A stretch of DNA of 64,000 nt from Massiliimalia massiliensis (GTDB taxonomy: Bacteria; Bacillota; Clostridia; Oscillospirales; Ruminococcaceae): the NCBI RefSeq assembly GCF_900155615.1, contig NZ_FUHT01000004.1:806001-870000 (forward strand). Reading direction: 5' to 3'. The stretch's first letter is position 1; each line of letters opens with the position of its first letter. This document shows positions 7,796-17,256 of this stretch, in pieces. Under the pieces are notes generated by a model. That model saw nothing but the letters and a program-made list of their open reading frames with translations, made no database searches and was not told the DNA's origin. A program made the translations under genes and the position numbers.

Positions 7796-9291
7796 TGAAG
7801 AATGGTAAGGTATGGCTGGCCGGCGCCGGTCCGGGAGATCCAGGACTTCTGACTGTCAAAGCCAAACGCCTGATCGAAACGGCCGATGTAATTGTTTACG
7901 ACCGTCTTGTAGGGGACGCAGTGCTCAGCCTGATTCCCTGCGGCACAGAACGGATTGACGTTGGGAAAACCTCCGGACATCATCCGGTGCCCCAGGAGGA
8001 GATCAGCCGGATTCTGTTAAAGGAAGCGCAGAAAGGAAAGAAAGTGCTTCGGTTGAAGGGCGGCGACCCCTTTGTATTTGGCCGTGGCGGGGAAGAAATC
8101 GAACTGCTGTCCTCTCATCAGATTCCCTATGAAATTATTCCCGGTATTACTTCGGCTGTCGCTGTGCCAGCCTATGCCGGAATCCCTGTTACGCACCGGG
8201 ATTTTTGTTCCTCGTTCCATATTATCACCGCGCATCGGAAACGCGGAGATCATTCTCTTCCTGACTTTGATACGCTCGCAAAGCTTGATGGTACGCTGAT
8301 CTTTCTGATGGGCGTTTCTGCGCTGGAAGATATCTGTAAAGGATTAATCCTTGCCGGAATGAAAGCGGAAACGCCGGCCGCCATAATCGAAAGCGGTACC
8401 ACCTCCCGGCAGCGGCGCGTTGTCGCGGCGTTGGATACCCTGCCGGAAAGGGCAAAGGAAAAATCGGTTTCCTCCCCTGCTGTTATTGTAGTAGGCAGGG
8501 TTTGTTCCCTGGAAAACCAGCTTGCCTGGGCGGAACATCGTCCCCTGCACGGCTGCCGTATAGTTGTTACCCGGCCGAAAAACCGTGCCTCCTCCCTTGC
8601 GGAAAGACTGGAGATTCTCGGCGCAGAGGTACTGCTGCTGCCTTCTATCCAGACCAAGTCAATTTCTCCTAATCCGGTATTTCTGGAGACTATCCAAAAC
8701 CTGGATCACTATCAATGGATCGCCTTTACCAGTCCTGCCGGAGCAGAGCTGTTCTTTGAAGGCCTGCATCGTGCCGGAAAGGACAGCCGATGCCTGTCCG
8801 CCCATAAAATAGCGGCGATTGGCCCGGCCACTGCCAAAGCGGTACTGCAATACGGAGGCCTTTTCTGTGACTACCAGCCGGAAGCCTTTACCGGAGAGTC
8901 GCTGGGAAATGGACTTTCCGAGCGGCTTCTGCCCTCGGACAGGCTGTTGCTCCCGCGTTCTGATATTGCCACTGATCAGGTATTAAAGCCGCTGATCAGG
9001 AAAGGGATTTCCTATACCGATCTGCCGGTCTATGAAACCAAATATCAGCCGTTTTTCCCGCCGGTACTTACACCCGACGATATTATCGCCTTTACCAGTG
9101 CTTCCACTGTTCGGGGATTTGTTTCCCGGATGAAAGGCTGTGAGGGCATGACAGCCCTGTGCATCGGGGAACAAACCGCGGAGGAAGCAAAACGCTTTCA
9201 GTTTGAGACAGTCGTTGCAAAACAAGCGACAATTGACAGCATGATAGAAGCTTTAATCTGTTATCACCAGGAAAGGAAGAAAAAAAGATGA
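7795..9291 (+). CDS. cobA-hemD: Uroporphyrinogen-III C-methyltransferase / uroporphyrinogen-III synthase fusion
   Basis: Residues about 1-245 form an S-adenosylmethionine uroporphyrinogen-III methyltransferase: GAGPGDPGLLTVKA at the start, then VLRLKGGDPFVFGRGGEE and PGITSAVAVPAYAGIPVTHR. Residues about 250-498 form a uroporphyrinogen-III synthase (HemD) domain. Together they cyclise hydroxymethylbilane to uroporphyrinogen III and methylate it to precorrin-2, the branch point to siroheme and cobalamin. The ATG at 7795 is preceded by GGGAGGG and overlaps the hemC stop; a TTG three bases earlier is a weaker choice. The gene overlaps hemB by four bases (ATGA). The fusion is common in Firmicutes. 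Confidence 0.93.
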   Translation: MKNGKVWLAGAGPGDPGLLTVKAKRLIETADVIVYDRLVGDAVLSLIPCGTERIDVGKTSGHHPVPQEEISRILLKEAQKGKKVLRLKGGDPFVFGRGGEEIELLSSHQIPYEIIPGITSAVAVPAYAGIPVTHRDFCSSFHIITAHRKRGDHSLPDFDTLAKLDGTLIFLMGVSALEDICKGLILAGMKAETPAAIIESGTTSRQRRVVAALDTLPERAKEKSVSSPAVIVVGRVCSLENQLAWAEHRPLHGCRIVVTRPKNRASSLAERLEILGAEVLLLPSIQTKSISPNPVFLETIQNLDHYQWIAFTSPAGAELFFEGLHRAGKDSRCLSAHKIAAIGPATAKAVLQYGGLFCDYQPEAFTGESLGNGLSERLLPSDRLLLPRSDIATDQVLKPLIRKGISYTDLPVYETKYQPFFPPVLTPDDIIAFTSASTVRGFVSRMKGCEGMTALCIGEQTAEEAKRFQFETVVAKQATIDSMIEALICYHQERKKKR

Positions 9292-10271
9292 ATTTAGTAC
9301 AGCGTCCACGCAGGCTTCGCACCCAGCCGACATTGAGGAAGATGGTACGGGAAACACGGGTCGATTCCTCTTCCCTTATTTATCCTCTGTTCGTAAAGGA
9401 AGGAAAGAATATTACCGAGGAAATATCTGCAATGCCCGGACAATACCGCTACAGTGTCGATACTCTCCCCTATGAGCTAGAACGGTTGAGCAAAGCGGGA
9501 GTCGGCGCAGTCATGCTGTTCGGTATTCCAGAGAAGAAGGACGAACTGGCAAGCGGGGCCTGGGCAGAAAACGGAATTGTCCAGCAGGCTCTGCAAACGG
9601 CAAAGCGGCAATTCCCGGATTTATACTATATCACCGATGTATGTCTCTGCGAATATACCTCTCATGGGCACTGCGGCATGCTTTGCGGCGATCAGGTGGA
9701 CAATGACCGCACCCTCCCTGTTTTAGCAAAAACCGCGCTCTCCCATGTACAGGCAGGCGCCGATATGGTCGCGCCGTCCGATATGATGGATGGGCGGGTT
9801 GCGGCAATCCGCACGCTGTTGGATCAAAACCATTACGAAAATATCCCAATCCTTTCTTATGCGGTAAAATATTCCTCTGCCTTTTACGGCCCGTTCCGGG
9901 AAGCCGCAGGCTCAGCGCCCTGCTTCGGTGACCGCAAAAGCTATCAGATGGATTACCATAACAAAAAAGAGGCTGTCAAGGAAGCCGCGCTAGATCTGAA
10001 AGAAGGCGCGGATATCCTGATGGTCAAGCCTGCTCTTTCCTATCTGGACGTGATCAAGACAGTCGAGGAACGCTTTGACGTACCTGTCGCGGCATACAGC
10101 GTCAGCGGAGAATACGCCATGATTAAGGCTGCGGCGAAAAACGGCTGGATTGACGAGGAGGCGGTTGTCTGCGAAACGACGGCTTCCGTCTTCCGGGCGG
10201 GTGCGGATCTGCTGCTCACCTATTACGCAAAAGAGCTGGCGCAGTTTATCAGCGAAGGAAGAATCGGATAA
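9288..10271 (+). CDS. hemB: Porphobilinogen synthase (delta-aminolevulinate dehydratase)
   Basis: This 327-residue enzyme condenses two aminolevulinate molecules into porphobilinogen. It has the zinc cysteines C119, C121 and C129 in CLCEYTSHGHCG, so it is a zinc-type enzyme. The Schiff-base lysines are visible in YAVKYSSAFYGP (K194) and LMVKPALSYL (K247). The start overlaps the end of cobA/hemD by four bases, and hemL follows after a 15-base gap with AAAGGAG. Confidence 0.95.
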   Translation: MNLVQRPRRLRTQPTLRKMVRETRVDSSSLIYPLFVKEGKNITEEISAMPGQYRYSVDTLPYELERLSKAGVGAVMLFGIPEKKDELASGAWAENGIVQQALQTAKRQFPDLYYITDVCLCEYTSHGHCGMLCGDQVDNDRTLPVLAKTALSHVQAGADMVAPSDMMDGRVAAIRTLLDQNHYENIPILSYAVKYSSAFYGPFREAAGSAPCFGDRKSYQMDYHNKKEAVKEAALDLKEGADILMVKPALSYLDVIKTVEERFDVPVAAYSVSGEYAMIKAAAKNGWIDEEAVVCETTASVFRAGADLLLTYYAKELAQFISEGRIG

Positions 10272-10286
10272 AGGAGATTTTTTTAG

Positions 10287-11567
10287 ATGCAAAGTTCAGA
10301 ACAGTTGTTTGAAAGAGCTGTAAAACGGATTCCCGGCGGCGTGAACAGTCCGGTGCGGGCATTCGGCCCGGTCGGCGGCCGTCCGCGTTTTATGGCGAAG
10401 GCGGACGCTCAGAAAATCTGGGACGTGGATGGAAAGGAATACACCGATTACATCGGCTCGTGGGGGCCGATGATCCTGGGGCACAACCACCCCAAAATTC
10501 TGGATGCGGCGGCAAACGCGGCAAAATCCGGGTTAAGCTTCGGCGCGGCCACCCCGGCTGAGGTGGAAATGGCGGAGCTGATCTGCCGGGTTGTTCCTTC
10601 CATAGAGATGGTGCGAATGGTCAATTCCGGCACGGAAGCGGTAATGTCCGCTGTCCGGGTAGCCAGAGGCTTCACCGGGCGTGACAAGATCATCAAGTTT
10701 GAGGGCTGTTATCACGGGCACTGTGATTCCATGCTGGTGAAAGCGGGCTCTGGGGTGATGACCTCCGGAATCCCGGACAGCGCCGGCGTGCCGCAGGGCT
10801 GCGCGCAGGATACCCTGACTGCCGTCTACAATCAAATAGAAAGTGTTGAAAAGCTGTTTGCGGATCATCCCGATCAGGTTGCCGCCGTTATCATTGAGCC
10901 GGTGGCCGCAAATATGGGCGTAGTCCCTCCAAAAAAAGAGTTTTTGCAGCAGCTTCGCGCTCTCTGCAGCAAACACAAAGCGCTGCTGATCTTTGATGAG
11001 GTTATTACCGGCTTTCGGATGGGGCTTTCCGGTGCACAGGGATATTTCGGCGTTACCCCTGACCTGACTACCTTCGGTAAAATTATCGGCGCCGGGATGC
11101 CAGTGGGAGCATACGGCGGCCGCCGGGACATCATGGAGATGGTCTCTCCTGTCGGGCCGGTTTACCAGGCCGGAACGTTAAGCGGCAATCCGGTGGCAAT
11201 GGCCGCCGGCCTAGCACAGCTTCGCATTTTGGAGGAGCATCCGGAAATTTACCAATACACTGAACAGCTGGGCCGCCGCTATCGGAAGGGTATTTCCGAA
11301 ATCATAGAGCAGACCGGAGCAGCCTGCCGGGTAACTGGAGCCGGCTCCCTGTCCTGCCTGTTCTTTACCGGTCAGGAAGTAACCGACTATCAGAGCGCGA
11401 AAACCTCGGACACCAAACGGTTTGCCGCCTATTTCCGATACATGCTGGAAAATGGAATTTATCTCGCGCCCTCCCAGTTTGAGGCGATCTTTTTTTCCAA
11501 CGCACATACGGAGGCAGATATTGACCGCCTTCTCTCCCTCACAGAAAGCTTCTTATCGCATGAATAA
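10287..11567 (+). CDS. hemL: Glutamate-1-semialdehyde 2,1-aminomutase
   Basis: This pyridoxal-phosphate enzyme converts glutamate-1-semialdehyde to 5-aminolevulinate. The cofactor lysine is K265 in TTFGKIIGAG, and NSGTEAVMSAVRVARG is at about 113-128. The 426 residues match the family. It closes the hem operon, so the operon holds every step from glutamyl-tRNA to precorrin-2. Its TAA stop lies inside the left arm of a long symmetric terminator. Confidence 0.95.
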   Translation: MQSSEQLFERAVKRIPGGVNSPVRAFGPVGGRPRFMAKADAQKIWDVDGKEYTDYIGSWGPMILGHNHPKILDAAANAAKSGLSFGAATPAEVEMAELICRVVPSIEMVRMVNSGTEAVMSAVRVARGFTGRDKIIKFEGCYHGHCDSMLVKAGSGVMTSGIPDSAGVPQGCAQDTLTAVYNQIESVEKLFADHPDQVAAVIIEPVAANMGVVPPKKEFLQQLRALCSKHKALLIFDEVITGFRMGLSGAQGYFGVTPDLTTFGKIIGAGMPVGAYGGRRDIMEMVSPVGPVYQAGTLSGNPVAMAAGLAQLRILEEHPEIYQYTEQLGRRYRKGISEIIEQTGAACRVTGAGSLSCLFFTGQEVTDYQSAKTSDTKRFAAYFRYMLENGIYLAPSQFEAIFFSNAHTEADIDRLLSLTESFLSHE

Positions 11568-11608
11568 AAAACAGAGCAGGAAAAATTCCTGCTCTGTTTT
11601 TTATTCAT
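11560..11608. terminator. Bidirectional terminator overlapping both hemL and glycosyltransferase stop codons
   Basis: Perfect 23-base arms (11560-11582 and 11586-11608) flank an AAA loop. The hemL stop (11565-11567) is in the left arm and the stop of the convergent gene (11601-11603) is in the right arm. Confidence 0.9.
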
Positions 11609-12641
11609 AGGAAATCCGCCATTTTTTAATCTGGCGTTTTGCCCTTCTCCAGTACCAATCATCAGCTAAAAGATTTCTGCACACCCTAAGCCCAAACCGG
11701 ACAACCTCAAAAAAGCCGAAGCTCATACAGCCTTTCAGCTTTTGAAAAAGCGGATAGTGATTATAGGCGGCTGTTGTGACATACATTCTGAGCAGGACTT
11801 GTCGGAAGGCTTTTGTAGGAAAGAGGCCTTCCTTTTCGTTTCCATCCCGCAGGCGGTGAAGCCAGCTTAACGCCTGCTCCGACGTCACCGGCGTTTCCCG
11901 TCCGGCAATCCTCCCGTGGAGCGCTAATTCTTCCTCTGACACCCTGCCTAAAAGCGCTTTTAACCAGGGCGTCACCCGAACCAGCTCCTGCCGGCGCTGT
12001 AAATCCCGTTTAGCAGTGCTCACCTGCTTTTCATGCACACGATATAAGAGCAGATTGTCCGGCAGGCGTTCCATTAGATATTGGGCAGAAATTTCGGTCC
12101 AAAGCTTGACGTCCTCCGTTACAGAGAAATCCGGGTTATAGGAATAGGAGTCAAAAATTTCTCGCTTCATCATAACACACGGATGGTTGACAACATTATA
12201 AAACAACAGGATCGAACGGATATAATCCGCCTGATAATCATTGCTGTCCATCTCATTTGCCAGCTCATGGGAATGAAAGCGGATCAAATCCCCATACACA
12301 AGGCCGGTATCCGGATGGCTTTCCAGGTATGCCACCTGCTTTTCAAAGCGGTTAGGCAACGAAATATCATCTGAATCCATCCGGGCGATGTACTTCCCAC
12401 CTGCCTGTTTCACCGCTTTGTTCAGCGATTTCGCCAAGCCAAGGTTTTCCGGGTTATCAATGATTCTGATTCTTTGATCCCGATAGCTATGGAGAATCTC
12501 CAGTGAGGAATCCGAAGAGCAGTCATTCACTATGAGAAATTCAAAATCCCGGTAGGTTTGATTCAAAATACTTTCCACTGCCGCCTTCAGATAGGCCTCG
12601 CTGTTATAGACCGACATGATAACCGACACCATGGGTTTCAT
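11601..12641 (-). CDS. Glycosyltransferase family 2
   Basis: The 346-residue protein begins with a GT-A fold: VSVIMSVYNSEAYLKAAVES, then IVNDCSSDSS and the metal-binding motif RMDSDD at about residue 93. It would transfer a sugar from a nucleotide-sugar to a growing surface glycan on the cytoplasmic side. The C-terminal part (from about 230) is basic and not assigned. It is the last gene of a four-gene cluster with a flippase. Donor and acceptor cannot be told from sequence. Confidence 0.88.
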   Translation of the reverse strand: MKPMVSVIMSVYNSEAYLKAAVESILNQTYRDFEFLIVNDCSSDSSLEILHSYRDQRIRIIDNPENLGLAKSLNKAVKQAGGKYIARMDSDDISLPNRFEKQVAYLESHPDTGLVYGDLIRFHSHELANEMDSNDYQADYIRSILLFYNVVNHPCVMMKREIFDSYSYNPDFSVTEDVKLWTEISAQYLMERLPDNLLLYRVHEKQVSTAKRDLQRRQELVRVTPWLKALLGRVSEEELALHGRIAGRETPVTSEQALSWLHRLRDGNEKEGLFPTKAFRQVLLRMYVTTAAYNHYPLFQKLKGCMSFGFFEVVRFGLRVCRNLLADDWYWRRAKRQIKKWRISYE

Positions 12642-12674
12642 ATGCCCTCTCTCCCTTCCGCTGCGCTGAAATAG

Positions 12675-13196
12675 CTATTCATCAATTTTTCCGCGCGCTT
12701 TCCTCACAAACACCGCGCACTGCATCATCCATCTGCGCAGATACCAGGAAAGATTCCGCGAATAAAGATCCCTGTGCCGAACAATTTCCTCCACCTGATC
12801 CAGAAAACAGCCTGTTTCCTCCGGGTCATCCACAGAATGCGCACAATGGTATCCTAGCTGATAAAGCTCCCGGAGTCTTAGCTTTACGCCTATGACCGGT
12901 TCACAGCCTGAGCTTTCCACAATGAGCAGCGTCAGCCGTTTTTTGCCCTGCCTGCACCAGGTAGCCTTCCGAAGAACGCCGTTGCAGTGAGGGCTTGTAG
13001 CCCAAGGCATATTTTGATATGCCAGATAGATGATATCGCAGAACTGACGGTAACTGCAATCATATTCTTTTGTTTCCAGCACCTGACATCCCGACTGCGC
13101 CAGCAGCTCTTCCGCTTTTTTCTGAATCTCTGCCGAATTCGTTACCGGCCAGAGACAGAGGATGTATCTTCCTCTTTTACATTCTGATTGGTTCAT
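12675..13196 (-). CDS. Unrecognised 173-residue protein in the polysaccharide cluster
   Basis: I do not recognise this protein. It has no signal peptide or clear membrane segment. It contains eight or more cysteines, an aromatic central segment (IIYLAYQNMPWATSP) and a basic C-terminal region (LSWYLRRWMMQCAVFVRKARGK) that could lie on a membrane surface. The start is one base after the flippase stop and the gene lies between flippase and glycosyltransferase, so a role in the same surface glycan is likely. A sugar- or nucleotide-modifying enzyme is possible, but nothing seen proves it. Confidence 0.7.
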   Translation of the reverse strand: MNQSECKRGRYILCLWPVTNSAEIQKKAEELLAQSGCQVLETKEYDCSYRQFCDIIYLAYQNMPWATSPHCNGVLRKATWCRQGKKRLTLLIVESSGCEPVIGVKLRLRELYQLGYHCAHSVDDPEETGCFLDQVEEIVRHRDLYSRNLSWYLRRWMMQCAVFVRKARGKIDE

Positions 13197-13197
13197 T

Positions 13198-14721
13198 TTA
13201 TTTCGATCCTTTATTACGGTTTTGGTATTTCTCCGGGATGAACTTTTTCACGCCGAACAGGAGACCGATCATCAAGGCCAAAACGAGGTTGGAAACCGCC
13301 GCGCAGAGCAGCGCTTTTATGACCAGCATTCCCCATCCGGTTACTGTCAGCCACTGGGTAGCAAAATAAGATACTGCCAAGCAGACCGCAATTGCCAGAA
13401 GTGCCCGCAGCTGATAGAACACCTCTACCCAAACAGATTTTTTAAAATACTTGTAAACAAGGTACGGCTCATACCAAAACAGGGTTACAAGCTGAGAAAT
13501 CCCGGTAGCAGCCACAATTCCGCCCAGCCCATACAACTTTCCAAGGATAATGGACAAAATCAGGTTAATCAGCCCTTTTAGTAACACTGCACGTTTAATT
13601 TTATGAAAAAGGCCGAGGATATTCCGATAGGTATTCGTAGATTCCCGGATGCTGTCCAGGTAATAGTTTACGGCTATCAAGCAGATCAGTACATTTGAAA
13701 GCAAGGCGTCTTTTCCCATCCAGAGCGTAACAAAATCCTGCACCAAAAGCACAAAGCATACCAGCGTAAATCCTGTAATCCAGATATTCGCAGCCGTACT
13801 GTAAAACAGGCTCTTCTCCTTTTTTGCCGAATCGTCATGGTTCATGATATGCCCGATCCGCGCGGTAATCGCCTGGAAAAAGGTTTGCAGCAGGCTCAAA
13901 ACTCCCGTAATAATAAACTGATAGTTAGAATAGATCCCAGCCAGCGCTGTGTTGATCAGAGAAGAGGTCAAAATACTGTCGGTGGAACGCACCAGAACCG
14001 CGCCGAGCTTTGACACCATTAAATCCTTGATATTTGAGACGATCTCTTTTTTCTCGCTATCCTGAATTTCACCGGCTGTCCCTTTCACCACCGGATATTT
14101 GCGATGCAGGTACCGTTTGATGACCAGATTGATGATCACATTTTTTACCAAGATACACAAAAGGAACAGGGCATAATTTCTCGTGAATTTCAGTACCAGT
14201 ATTTGCACTGCCAGTGCGGCTACATCGACCGCTCCATTAATTGCCGATACCACATACCGTCTTTCGTCCGCCATAATAAAATAACTGCGGACAAGAAAAC
14301 GGTTGGTGATGATAATGGAAATGAGATAGAGCAGGTATGTTAAGAGCACTTCCAGATCGGAAATGTCCGCATTGATAGTCAACAGGACAAAAATAGCACA
14401 GATTCCGCCTACAGCGCTGACAAGCCAGGTAATCTTCTGATAAATCCGATCAAAATGATGGTACAATTCCCGGATTCTTGTTTTATCCTGCTTTGCAAAA
14501 GCGCGGTACATTCTAAACTGCATCGCTGTACCAAGACCCGCAAAACCAAACACAAAGATATCGCAAAAATTGGCAAACACACTTTGCAGTCCCAGATATT
14601 CTATATCCAAGTAGGATTGGATCGCGCTTTTAGATATCAGGTTCACGGCCAGAGACAAAACCTGGACTAACAGCCCGACGACGATATTTTTCTGTAAATC
14701 CCTTTGCCGGTTTCTCTCCAT
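13198..14721 (-). CDS. Polysaccharide flippase (Wzx/MATE-like, MOP superfamily)
   Basis: The 507-residue protein has about 12-14 hydrophobic segments beginning at NIVVGLLVQVLSLAVNLI. It would flip lipid-linked oligosaccharides across the membrane for surface polysaccharide assembly. The chosen ATG at 14721 follows the upstream stop by one base (TAATATG) and has AAAGGG 8 bases before it; the longer frame to 14772 overlaps the upstream gene. No dedicated polymerase or initiating glycosyltransferase is seen nearby. Confidence 0.85.
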   Translation of the reverse strand: MERNRQRDLQKNIVVGLLVQVLSLAVNLISKSAIQSYLDIEYLGLQSVFANFCDIFVFGFAGLGTAMQFRMYRAFAKQDKTRIRELYHHFDRIYQKITWLVSAVGGICAIFVLLTINADISDLEVLLTYLLYLISIIITNRFLVRSYFIMADERRYVVSAINGAVDVAALAVQILVLKFTRNYALFLLCILVKNVIINLVIKRYLHRKYPVVKGTAGEIQDSEKKEIVSNIKDLMVSKLGAVLVRSTDSILTSSLINTALAGIYSNYQFIITGVLSLLQTFFQAITARIGHIMNHDDSAKKEKSLFYSTAANIWITGFTLVCFVLLVQDFVTLWMGKDALLSNVLICLIAVNYYLDSIRESTNTYRNILGLFHKIKRAVLLKGLINLILSIILGKLYGLGGIVAATGISQLVTLFWYEPYLVYKYFKKSVWVEVFYQLRALLAIAVCLAVSYFATQWLTVTGWGMLVIKALLCAAVSNLVLALMIGLLFGVKKFIPEKYQNRNKGSK

Positions 14722-14722
14722 A

Positions 14723-15760
14723 TTACTGACCCTTTTCTCCCAATAAGATTCGCGACATCTCTTCCTGGCCATACTGCCAGTCGTACTGCTTTACCTTATC
14801 TCTAGTATGGCACTCTTCTATTTTAGAGGCTTTGTCAATTGTCCGTATCGTTTCTTCGATATCCTCGCCCGAAACGTAAAACAACCCTTCTCCCTGGGGA
14901 ATATTTTCCAGCTCGCCAATCCGGGTGGAAACCACCGGCAGATTGCAGGAAAGCGCTTCAAACACCGACAGCGGTACATTGATTGCACCGGTCTCGTCTG
15001 CTGTAAAAACATAAACATCGCTTGCCTGGAAATATTCCTCAATATGTGCAAGATATCCTTCGACAATCGTTACATTCTTTCGGTTTAACAGTCTGAAATA
15101 TAAATCTTCGGCCTCCGGCATCACCTGCTCATGGAAGGTGGATCGGAGCAAAAGGCCGCGGTATCCTTTCGGGAGCTCCGCCATCCAGCCAAGCCTTCGG
15201 CCTTCGGTCAGATGTCCGGCATGCATCACAACCTTTTCGTTTAAAGGGAGTCCGAGCTTCTTTTTGAGCCTCAATTTTTCCTCCTGGCTCACCGGAGAAA
15301 ATATCTTGGTATCTACAGCGGATTGAATTTGAAATTTCCGTCCCGGATATTCCTGAAAGACCTTCCAGATATCGGAAGCTGTAATAAACAAATCCGGCCT
15401 GCAGAAACTAATCTGATGGGGCGGTTCCTTTTTATGGTACCAACCGATTAACAGACCCACTTTCTTCCGAAAAATGGCAGACAGGAATTTCGCCATCAGC
15501 CAATAATGGGGCTTTTCCACATCCACCGGAACAAACAGAATATAACGGTATTTCAGGCGAATCATCTGCCAAAGCAGTGCCGGAGAAAGGATAGAAGGAA
15601 AATGACGGCTTGCCCGGCTGCATTTCATCGCATACGTAACCCAGTCCACCCGCTCGCTTCCGGCAAGCTTACTGACCAATTGATAGGTCAGTTTTTGCTG
15701 CCCCTCATTAATCTCATCAGAAATCGTATTGGTAATAATTAAAATTTTCCCGTTTTTCAT
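14723..15760 (-). CDS. Glycosyltransferase, GT-B fold (family 4-like)
   Basis: The 345-residue protein ends in a typical GT-B donor site with VFEALSCNLPVVSTRIGELENI, where the glutamate is the nucleotide-sugar contact. HAGHLTEGRRLGWM precedes it in the interdomain region. It opens the glycan cluster, 37 bases behind the rRNA methyltransferase gene, with no obvious promoter between them, so read-through from the methyltransferase promoter is possible. Confidence 0.85.
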   Translation of the reverse strand: MKNGKILIITNTISDEINEGQQKLTYQLVSKLAGSERVDWVTYAMKCSRASRHFPSILSPALLWQMIRLKYRYILFVPVDVEKPHYWLMAKFLSAIFRKKVGLLIGWYHKKEPPHQISFCRPDLFITASDIWKVFQEYPGRKFQIQSAVDTKIFSPVSQEEKLRLKKKLGLPLNEKVVMHAGHLTEGRRLGWMAELPKGYRGLLLRSTFHEQVMPEAEDLYFRLLNRKNVTIVEGYLAHIEEYFQASDVYVFTADETGAINVPLSVFEALSCNLPVVSTRIGELENIPQGEGLFYVSGEDIEETIRTIDKASKIEECHTRDKVKQYDWQYGQEEMSRILLGEKGQ

Positions 15761-15797
15761 TATATCCTCTTCTTAGCCCGCACTAAGGGCCAAAGCC

Positions 15798-17162
15798 TCA
15801 TTCTTTTACTAATAATGCAACCGTCTCCACATGCTTTGTACGCGGGAACAGGTCAAACGGACGGTATTTGACCACCCTGTAACCCTGTTCCTGCAGCAGC
15901 CGGCAGTCCCGCGCTGCTGTCGACGGATTGCAGGAAACCATCACAACCCGCTCAGGAGACAAACGAACAATTGTTTCCAGCACATCAGGATCACATCCCT
16001 TCCGTGGAGGATCGACAATCAGAACGTCGGGACGGATCGATTCCTGTTCCAACTGCCGGACAGCCTCTTTACAGTCACCGCAGAGAAAACGAGTGTTGGA
16101 AAAGCCGTTGAGCCGGGCGTTGCGGTTAGCATTTTCAACTGCCTCCGGCACGATCTCCGCACCGACAAGCAGCCGCACCCGGCCGGCTGCAGAAAGCCCG
16201 ATGGTTCCAATTCCGCAGTAAAGGTCAAACAAGGTTTCATCGCCTGTTAGCCGCGCATAGTCAATGGCCTGCAAATACAGCCGCTCTGCCTGCCTGCGGT
16301 TAACCTGGTAAAATGCCTTGGGTGATATTTCGACTGAAACATCGCAGAGCCGGTCAATAATGACACCGCTTCCGAAAATCACCCGCTCGTTCCGGCCAAG
16401 AATTACATTGGTCTGATCGGGATTATGGTTTACCACAATCGTCTTGACTTGCGGATAACGCTCGGTTATAAACTCGACGAGCAATGCTTCCTTTGGCAGC
16501 TCCGGCTGTGCAGCAACAACACAAAGCATGATTTCGCCGCTGTATTCCGCTTGTCTCAGGTAAATGTGCCGGAATACGCCATGTCCCGTTTTTTCCTCGT
16601 ATACCTTCAGCCTGTTCTTATTGATGAAACGGACTACATCCCTGGCAATGGCATTAAATACAGGCGGCAGAAGCCTGCATTCTGTACACTTGACAATTCG
16701 ATGGCTGCGATTTGCAAAGAAGCCGGTGACCGCTTTCCGGTCATCATTCAGCCCAATCGGGAACTGCGCCTTATTGCGATATTCCTCTTCCCTTTCTGAT
16801 CCGACAATCGGTTCCGGTTTTAACGGGATCGCACCGATTCTCAAAAAGGCATCCTCTACCTGCCGCTCCTTGATCCGAAGCTCCGCCGCATAGGAAATAT
16901 GACGGTAACAGCATCCGCCGCACTGCAAATAAACCGGACAATGATTGGCAATCCGGTCTGGCGAAGGCGTCAGAATCTCCTGCACAATGCCATATCCATA
17001 GTGCTTGAGCACCTTGACAATCTTTATTTTCAGCCGGTCTCCCACTGCTGTGTTGGGAACAAATACGGCAAATCCATCAATCTTGGCGACGCCGCTTCCC
17101 TCCGAGGTCATGCCGGAAATGGAAACCTCATAACTTTGATTTTTTATAATCTCTTCGGCCAT
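15798..17162 (-). CDS. rlmD: 23S rRNA (uracil-5-)-methyltransferase, RumA/RlmD family
   Basis: The 454-residue protein has an N-terminal TRAM RNA-binding domain (about residues 1-60), a [4Fe-4S] cluster motif with CPVYLQCGGCCYRHI, and a C-terminal S-adenosylmethionine methyltransferase domain. In that domain FDLYCGIGTIGL, DPPRKGCDPDV and the nucleophile cysteine in VMVSCNPST are visible. It methylates U to m5U in 23S rRNA; which of the RlmD or RlmCD sites cannot be decided here. It has its own promoter divergent from aroD. Confidence 0.88.
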   Translation of the reverse strand: MAEEIIKNQSYEVSISGMTSEGSGVAKIDGFAVFVPNTAVGDRLKIKIVKVLKHYGYGIVQEILTPSPDRIANHCPVYLQCGGCCYRHISYAAELRIKERQVEDAFLRIGAIPLKPEPIVGSEREEEYRNKAQFPIGLNDDRKAVTGFFANRSHRIVKCTECRLLPPVFNAIARDVVRFINKNRLKVYEEKTGHGVFRHIYLRQAEYSGEIMLCVVAAQPELPKEALLVEFITERYPQVKTIVVNHNPDQTNVILGRNERVIFGSGVIIDRLCDVSVEISPKAFYQVNRRQAERLYLQAIDYARLTGDETLFDLYCGIGTIGLSAAGRVRLLVGAEIVPEAVENANRNARLNGFSNTRFLCGDCKEAVRQLEQESIRPDVLIVDPPRKGCDPDVLETIVRLSPERVVMVSCNPSTAARDCRLLQEQGYRVVKYRPFDLFPRTKHVETVALLVKE

Positions 17163-17199
17163 GATTTTACCTTTCTGAATGCAACGATCTTAATAATTT

Positions 17200-17228
17200 A
17201 GTATACTATATTTTCCTATTCTGTGCAA
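17200..17228 (-). promoter_or_regulatory. Promoter of the rRNA methyltransferase gene
   Basis: On the minus strand TTGCAC (17228-17223), a 17-base spacer and TATACT (17205-17200) precede the start at 17162. Confidence 0.65.
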
Positions 17229-17256
17229 TAAAGAATCAGTTTTTTCAAATTTTGTC

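Noticed and set aside
12675-13196. Assignment of the unknown glycan-cluster protein to a known transferase family
   Set aside because: I could see no motif that I trust; the gene is left as unrecognised.
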